The notes beneath the pieces are model-generated. The model did not search any database and was not told the DNA's origin. It saw only the letters and a program-made list of their open reading frames with translations. Shown here one piece after another: positions 1 to 2,376 of a stretch of 5,083 nucleotides of DNA. A program made the translations under genes and the position numbers. How positions within the stretch are numbered: position 1 is the first letter of the stretch; each line of letters begins with the position of its first letter. The stretch lies in assembly GCA_003554345.1 (NCBI GenBank), contig PWGE01000444.1, positions 1 through 5,083 on the forward strand. The letters run 5' to 3'. The stretch is from T1SED10-198M sp003554345 [NCBI: Candidatus Sumerlaeota bacterium]. GTDB taxonomy: Bacteria; Sumerlaeota; T1SED10-198M.

Positions 1-285
1 CTCCGGGTAGACCTGTTTTCCCTGAATGGGGACGTGCTCTTCAACGCCATTACCCTTGCCCCCGGAGCCGGCTGGGAGCGCTTCTTTGATACCAATAATC
101 CCCAGGGCAGCTATGATATGGATAAGTGGTTTGGGAGTTTTTGGTATGGAAGGTTTGAACCACAAAGACACAAAGTACACGAAGGTAAGAACGAAGAAGA
201 ATGGTTTTTTGCTCTGCTGGGTAAGACACCAGAGCAAAAGGCTTCCAGCCTGACGGCTATTATCCCGCAGGGATGGCAAGCTTAA
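1..285 (+). CDS. ATP-grasp protein (TupA-like), C-terminal fragment with repeat-derived tail
   Basis: This reading frame is open from the first base and stops at TAA 283-285, so only the last 94 codons of a longer gene are visible. Residues 1-48 resemble the end of TupA-like ATP-grasp ligases: an RVDLF strand at residues 2-6, then F-N-A-I-T at 14-18, PGAG at 21-24, and a closing YD...G..W. They align by eye with the end of the giant gene in this window (RVDLY, FGEIT, P..G, FD...G..W). TupA-family proteins are thought to ligate amino acids to surface glycans. The glutamate usual in FGEIT, expected to bind Mg2+, is replaced here (FNAIT), so activity is uncertain. Residues 53-94 are encoded entirely by repeat unit 1, so the native C-terminus was probably replaced or extended. 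Family assignment from about 48 residues is moderately secure; the rest of the protein is outside the window. Confidence 0.6.
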   Translation, partial: LRVDLFSLNGDVLFNAITLAPGAGWERFFDTNNPQGSYDMDKWFGSFWYGRFEPQRHKVHEGKNEEEWFFALLGKTPEQKASSLTAIIPQGWQA

Positions 286-350
286 TTTCTTAACTTTGTG
301 CCCTTCGTGCCTTCGTGGTTCAGAACTCTTAATGCCGTCATGGTTCAAAA
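158..350. repeat. Palindromic repeat unit 1
   Basis: The left arm at 158-184 (AACCACAAAGACACAAAG...) is imperfectly complementary to the right arm at 294-320 (...GTGCCTTCGTGGTT). Over the outer 34 bases, 27 positions pair by Watson-Crick rules. The right arm is built of three CTTyGTG blocks. Between the arms lie an inverted repeat at 207-214/232-239 (TTTTGCTC/GAGCAAAA), a mini-hairpin AGCC-TGAC-GGCT at 247-258, and the hairpin ATCCC-GCA-GGGAT at 262-274 followed by GGCAAG. A half-size extension, CTTAATGCC...GGTTCAAAA, follows at 328-350. The left arm is 27/27 identical to that of unit 3, at 940-966. This unit overlaps the 3' end of the upstream gene and ends just before the nuclease gene. Confidence 0.9.
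207..239. repeat. Copy-specific hairpin of repeat unit 1
   Basis: TTTTGCTC (207-214) is complementary to GAGCAAAA (232-239), and an inner TGG/CCA can also pair. It lies inside the coding tail of the upstream gene. Its sequence is unrelated to the hairpins of units 2 and 3. Unlike those, it lies upstream of the GGCAAG-associated hairpin rather than downstream. Confidence 0.6.
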
Positions 351-357
351 GAAAAAT

Positions 358-744
358 ATGCATATAGAAGCCATAGGCAAGAACATAGTCCACTGCTCAA
401 TCAAGGTACACAAAACCCTCGGCCCTGGGCTCCTGGAATCAGTATACCAGAAATGCCTGGCATACGAACTGGAGCAACTCGGACATAAAGTGCAGTGCGA
501 AGTGATGCTTCCTATCAAATATGGTCCTATCACGCTGGAAGAAGGCTACAGGGTGGACATGCTCATTGATGACCTGGTGATAGTTGAAAATAAAGTAAGC
601 GAAGCGATTCTGCCCATACACGAAGCCCAGCTCTTAACCTACTTGAAAATGAAGAAGCTGAGCCTGGGATACCTCCTCAACTGGAACGTACCTGTAATGA
701 AGCAGGGTATAAAACGAATTTTAAATGATTACTGGCCTGAATAG
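358..744 (+). CDS. GxxExxY protein, PD-(D/E)XK nuclease superfamily
   Basis: This encodes 128 residues from ATG 358 to TAG 742-744. The family signature is G24-L-L-E27-S-V-Y30, preceded by KVHKTLGPG. The putative nuclease core is Y64-R-V-D67 followed ten residues later by E77-N-K79, matching the D...ExK pattern of PD-(D/E)XK enzymes. HEAQLLTYLK and a GYLLNWNVP-like strand complete the usual fold, and the length is typical of the family. No membrane segment or signal peptide is seen. ATG 358 is preferred because family homology begins there. In-frame ATG 340 and GTG 298 lie within the repeat right arm, and no strong ribosome binding site precedes any of them (only AAAAGAAAAAT before 358). The gene sits between repeat units 1 and 2. 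The family's cellular role is, to my knowledge, not established; nuclease activity is inferred from the motif only. Confidence 0.9.
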   Translation: MHIEAIGKNIVHCSIKVHKTLGPGLLESVYQKCLAYELEQLGHKVQCEVMLPIKYGPITLEEGYRVDMLIDDLVIVENKVSEAILPIHEAQLLTYLKMKKLSLGYLLNWNVPVMKQGIKRILNDYWPE

Positions 745-756
745 AGGAAAGGAATG

Positions 757-926
757 AACCACAAAGGTAGTTTATATCCCGCAGGGATGGCAAGTTTAAG
801 CTTGCTGGTATGAACCATTGAAACTGCCTTGCATTTCAATGGTTCTACCCCAGAAAACTTAATTCTTAACTTTGTGCCCTTCGTGCCTTTGTGGTTCAAA
901 ATTCTTAATGCCTTTGTGGTTCAAAA
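757..926. repeat. Palindromic repeat unit 2 (left arm truncated)
   Basis: The left arm is cut to AACCACAAAGG at 757-767, directly after the nuclease gene. It jumps into TATCCCGCAGGGATGGCAAG at 775-794, which is identical over 20 bases to 261-280 in unit 1 and contains the ATCCC-GCA-GGGAT hairpin at 776-788. A 12-bp copy-specific hairpin follows at 812-845. The right arm at 870-896 has the three CTTyGTG blocks and ends in GTGGTT. The half-size extension CTTAATGCCTTTGTGGTTCA begins at 904. This unit and unit 3 fill the 387-base gap between the nuclease gene and the giant gene, where I see no coding sequence. Confidence 0.9.
812..845. repeat. Perfect 12-bp hairpin in repeat unit 2
   Basis: GAACCATTGAAA (812-823) and TTTCAATGGTTC (834-845) are perfectly complementary around a 10-base loop. 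GGTA (807-810) and TACC (846-849) can extend the stem past a single bulged T. No U-run follows, so it does not look like a standard intrinsic terminator. Confidence 0.85.
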
Positions 927-939
927 AAAGAAAAAGATT

Positions 940-1112
940 AACCACAAAGACACAAAGTACACGAAGATAAGAACAAGGAAGAAGGTGTAATCACTTAACC
1001 CGAAGGGTTGGCAAGTTTTATCTTTGCGGTATCCCCGCAAAGATAAATTTCTTCCTTTGTGCCCTTAGTGCCTTCGTGGTTCTAAATTCTTAATGCCTTA
1101 GCGGTTTAAAAA
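940..1112. repeat. Palindromic repeat unit 3
   Basis: The left arm at 940-966 is identical over 27 bases to the left arm of unit 1. The small hairpin here is AACCC-GAA-GGGTT (997-1009), again followed by GGCAAG. A 13-bp copy-specific hairpin follows, then the right arm at 1055-1081 with three CTTnGTG blocks and the half-size extension CTTAATGCCTTAGCGGTTTA from 1089. The unit ends 19 bases before the start codon of the giant gene, so it forms nearly all of that gene's 5' region. Confidence 0.9.
1017..1047. repeat. Perfect 13-bp hairpin in repeat unit 3
   Basis: TTTATCTTTGCGG (1017-1029) and CCGCAAAGATAAA (1035-1047) are perfectly complementary around a 5-base loop. The following TTTCTTCCTTT is pyrimidine-rich, so weak terminator or attenuator activity before the giant gene is possible, but the stem base is AT-rich and there is no clean U-run. 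Confidence 0.85.
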
Positions 1113-1122
1113 CATAATCATT

Positions 1123-1130
1123 GGAAGAAG
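1123..1130 (+). promoter_or_regulatory. Ribosome binding site of the giant gene
   Basis: GGAAGAAG lies immediately upstream of ATG 1132, with four bases between GGAAG and the start codon. The spacing is short but usable, and it lies outside the repeat. It supports ATG 1132, where homology to the FkbM-like N-terminus also begins. No convincing -35/-10 promoter pair is visible between 1082 and 1131. Confidence 0.6.
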
Positions 1131-1131
1131 C

Positions 1132-2376
1132 ATGGCAGATACTTGGAAAGTCAAAATTAAAGACAACCTCCAGATAGTAGTCCCCGCAGATATAAGCAAC
1201 CAGACCACCTACGTCCTCTTAGAGCAGGAAGACTGGTACGAGCCGGAGATTGAGTTCATCCGTATCCTCTCCGAGCCTGACTTTACAGCTCTAGATATGA
1301 ATACCGGCTGCGGGATATATGCCTTGACCCTGGCCAATGAGATGGATGGCAGGGGCAAGGTTGTTGCACTGAATCCTGACGAACATTTTCAGCAAAGCGT
1401 GGAAGCTAACAAACTTCAGGGGTTGATAAGCACGGAGCAGGGAGAAGGTGGGTTTGACTTTATTCGCTTAGGGGATACAGAACCTGACAGAGATCTGCTC
1501 TCCCAAGGCGACCCCCTGATAATGTTCCCCGCCACAGAGAACAATATCCGTTTCTTTCAAGACCAAGGCTTAAAGTTATACAAACATATCCCAGCCCTGA
1601 ACATACTTGCACCCTACACAGAAGACTATACTCCTTCCATCCTGTTCGCCTGCAGCCAGGAGAGAGCAGCCAGGCTGGAGCAGGACGAACTTCTGGTATT
1701 CCAGCCAGAGCAGGAAGTCCCAGCACATCTCAAATGGCAGGATGTAATGCATGCTTGGCCTTTCGCCAGAGGGCAGATGCAGAGATGGCAGGGCGAAGCA
1801 GTAGATACCGAATACCAGACAGCCCTGAACACCTTTCTGTCTTCCATGGATAAGGACCATGACTTATCAGCCCGATACTCACTTCTGAAGCAAAGCCTCA
1901 ATCTTTTTAACGCCCTCCAGGATGAACATATAGCCAACACCTTGGCTTTAATCCGAATCAATTCAGACCTGGGCTACAGGGAACAGGCCGCTACACTCGC
2001 TAACCAGTTCCTTCAAGGCATCGGCAAAACGCTGACCCTGAAAATGGACCGGCCTTTTGTGTCACCTTCCAGTGCCTTTGATCTTAGGCCAGTGAAAGAA
2101 GACCTTGGTAAGTGGCTCTCAGCTGCGATTATGTACGCCTTAGAGACCCAAAGAGCCTATACAAGTTATCATAATCCCCAGGAGCACATCCCGGTCCTCA
2201 GCCAGGCAAACAAGCTGCCTGACACCCCCCTGGAGATACAGAGAAGACTGGCCTTGTGCGCTATGCGTATAGGGAAGAATGTGAATATTCAGCCTAGTAG
2301 TAGGCTTTTGACTGATGAGCATATGAACCCTGGGGTTTGGAGAGAATTGGGTGGTGTGGCTCCCACAGATAACAAT
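1132..2376 (+). other. Domain 1 of the giant protein: degenerate FkbM-like module plus helical tail (residues 1-415)
   Basis: The N-terminus has YVLLEQEDWYEPEIEF at residues 30-45, as I recall it from FkbM-type methyltransferases linked to glycan genes. The SAM-binding loop is at D55-M-N57-T-G59-C-G61-I-Y, where FkbM enzymes usually show D-x-G-A-N-x-G-x-Y. The next strand reads VVALNPD with N81, where an acidic residue normally binds the SAM ribose. The usual D-x-E-G-x-E is replaced by D115-T-E117-P-D. LFACSQERAARL (171-182) ends the fold. Residues about 190-415 are largely helical, with a TPR-like stretch around INSDLGYREQAATLANQFL. I infer a non-catalytic or altered domain, perhaps for scaffolding or acceptor binding. 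Confidence 0.7.

Noticed and set aside
26-253. 75-codon + strand frame containing NHKDTKYTK
   Set aside because: It overlaps the ATP-grasp tail in another frame. The NHKDTK string is a translation of the repeat arm and often appears as a spurious protein.
345-621. Two minus-strand frames under the nuclease gene
   Set aside because: They are antisense to a well-matched GxxExxY coding sequence and carry no motif of their own.
1017-1050. Intrinsic terminator at the 13-bp hairpin
   Set aside because: The stem is AT-rich at its base and the following pyrimidine stretch is broken by C residues; it is better explained as the repeat's central hairpin.
158-1112. CRISPR array
   Set aside because: The repeats are palindromic units of about 170-190 bases with irregular spacing and a gene between them, not short direct repeats with uniform spacers.
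1460-1961. Several overlapping minus-strand frames of 88-111 codons
   Set aside because: All are antisense to the FkbM-like domain, rich in Cys/Leu/Ser as expected of shadow frames, and overlap one another.
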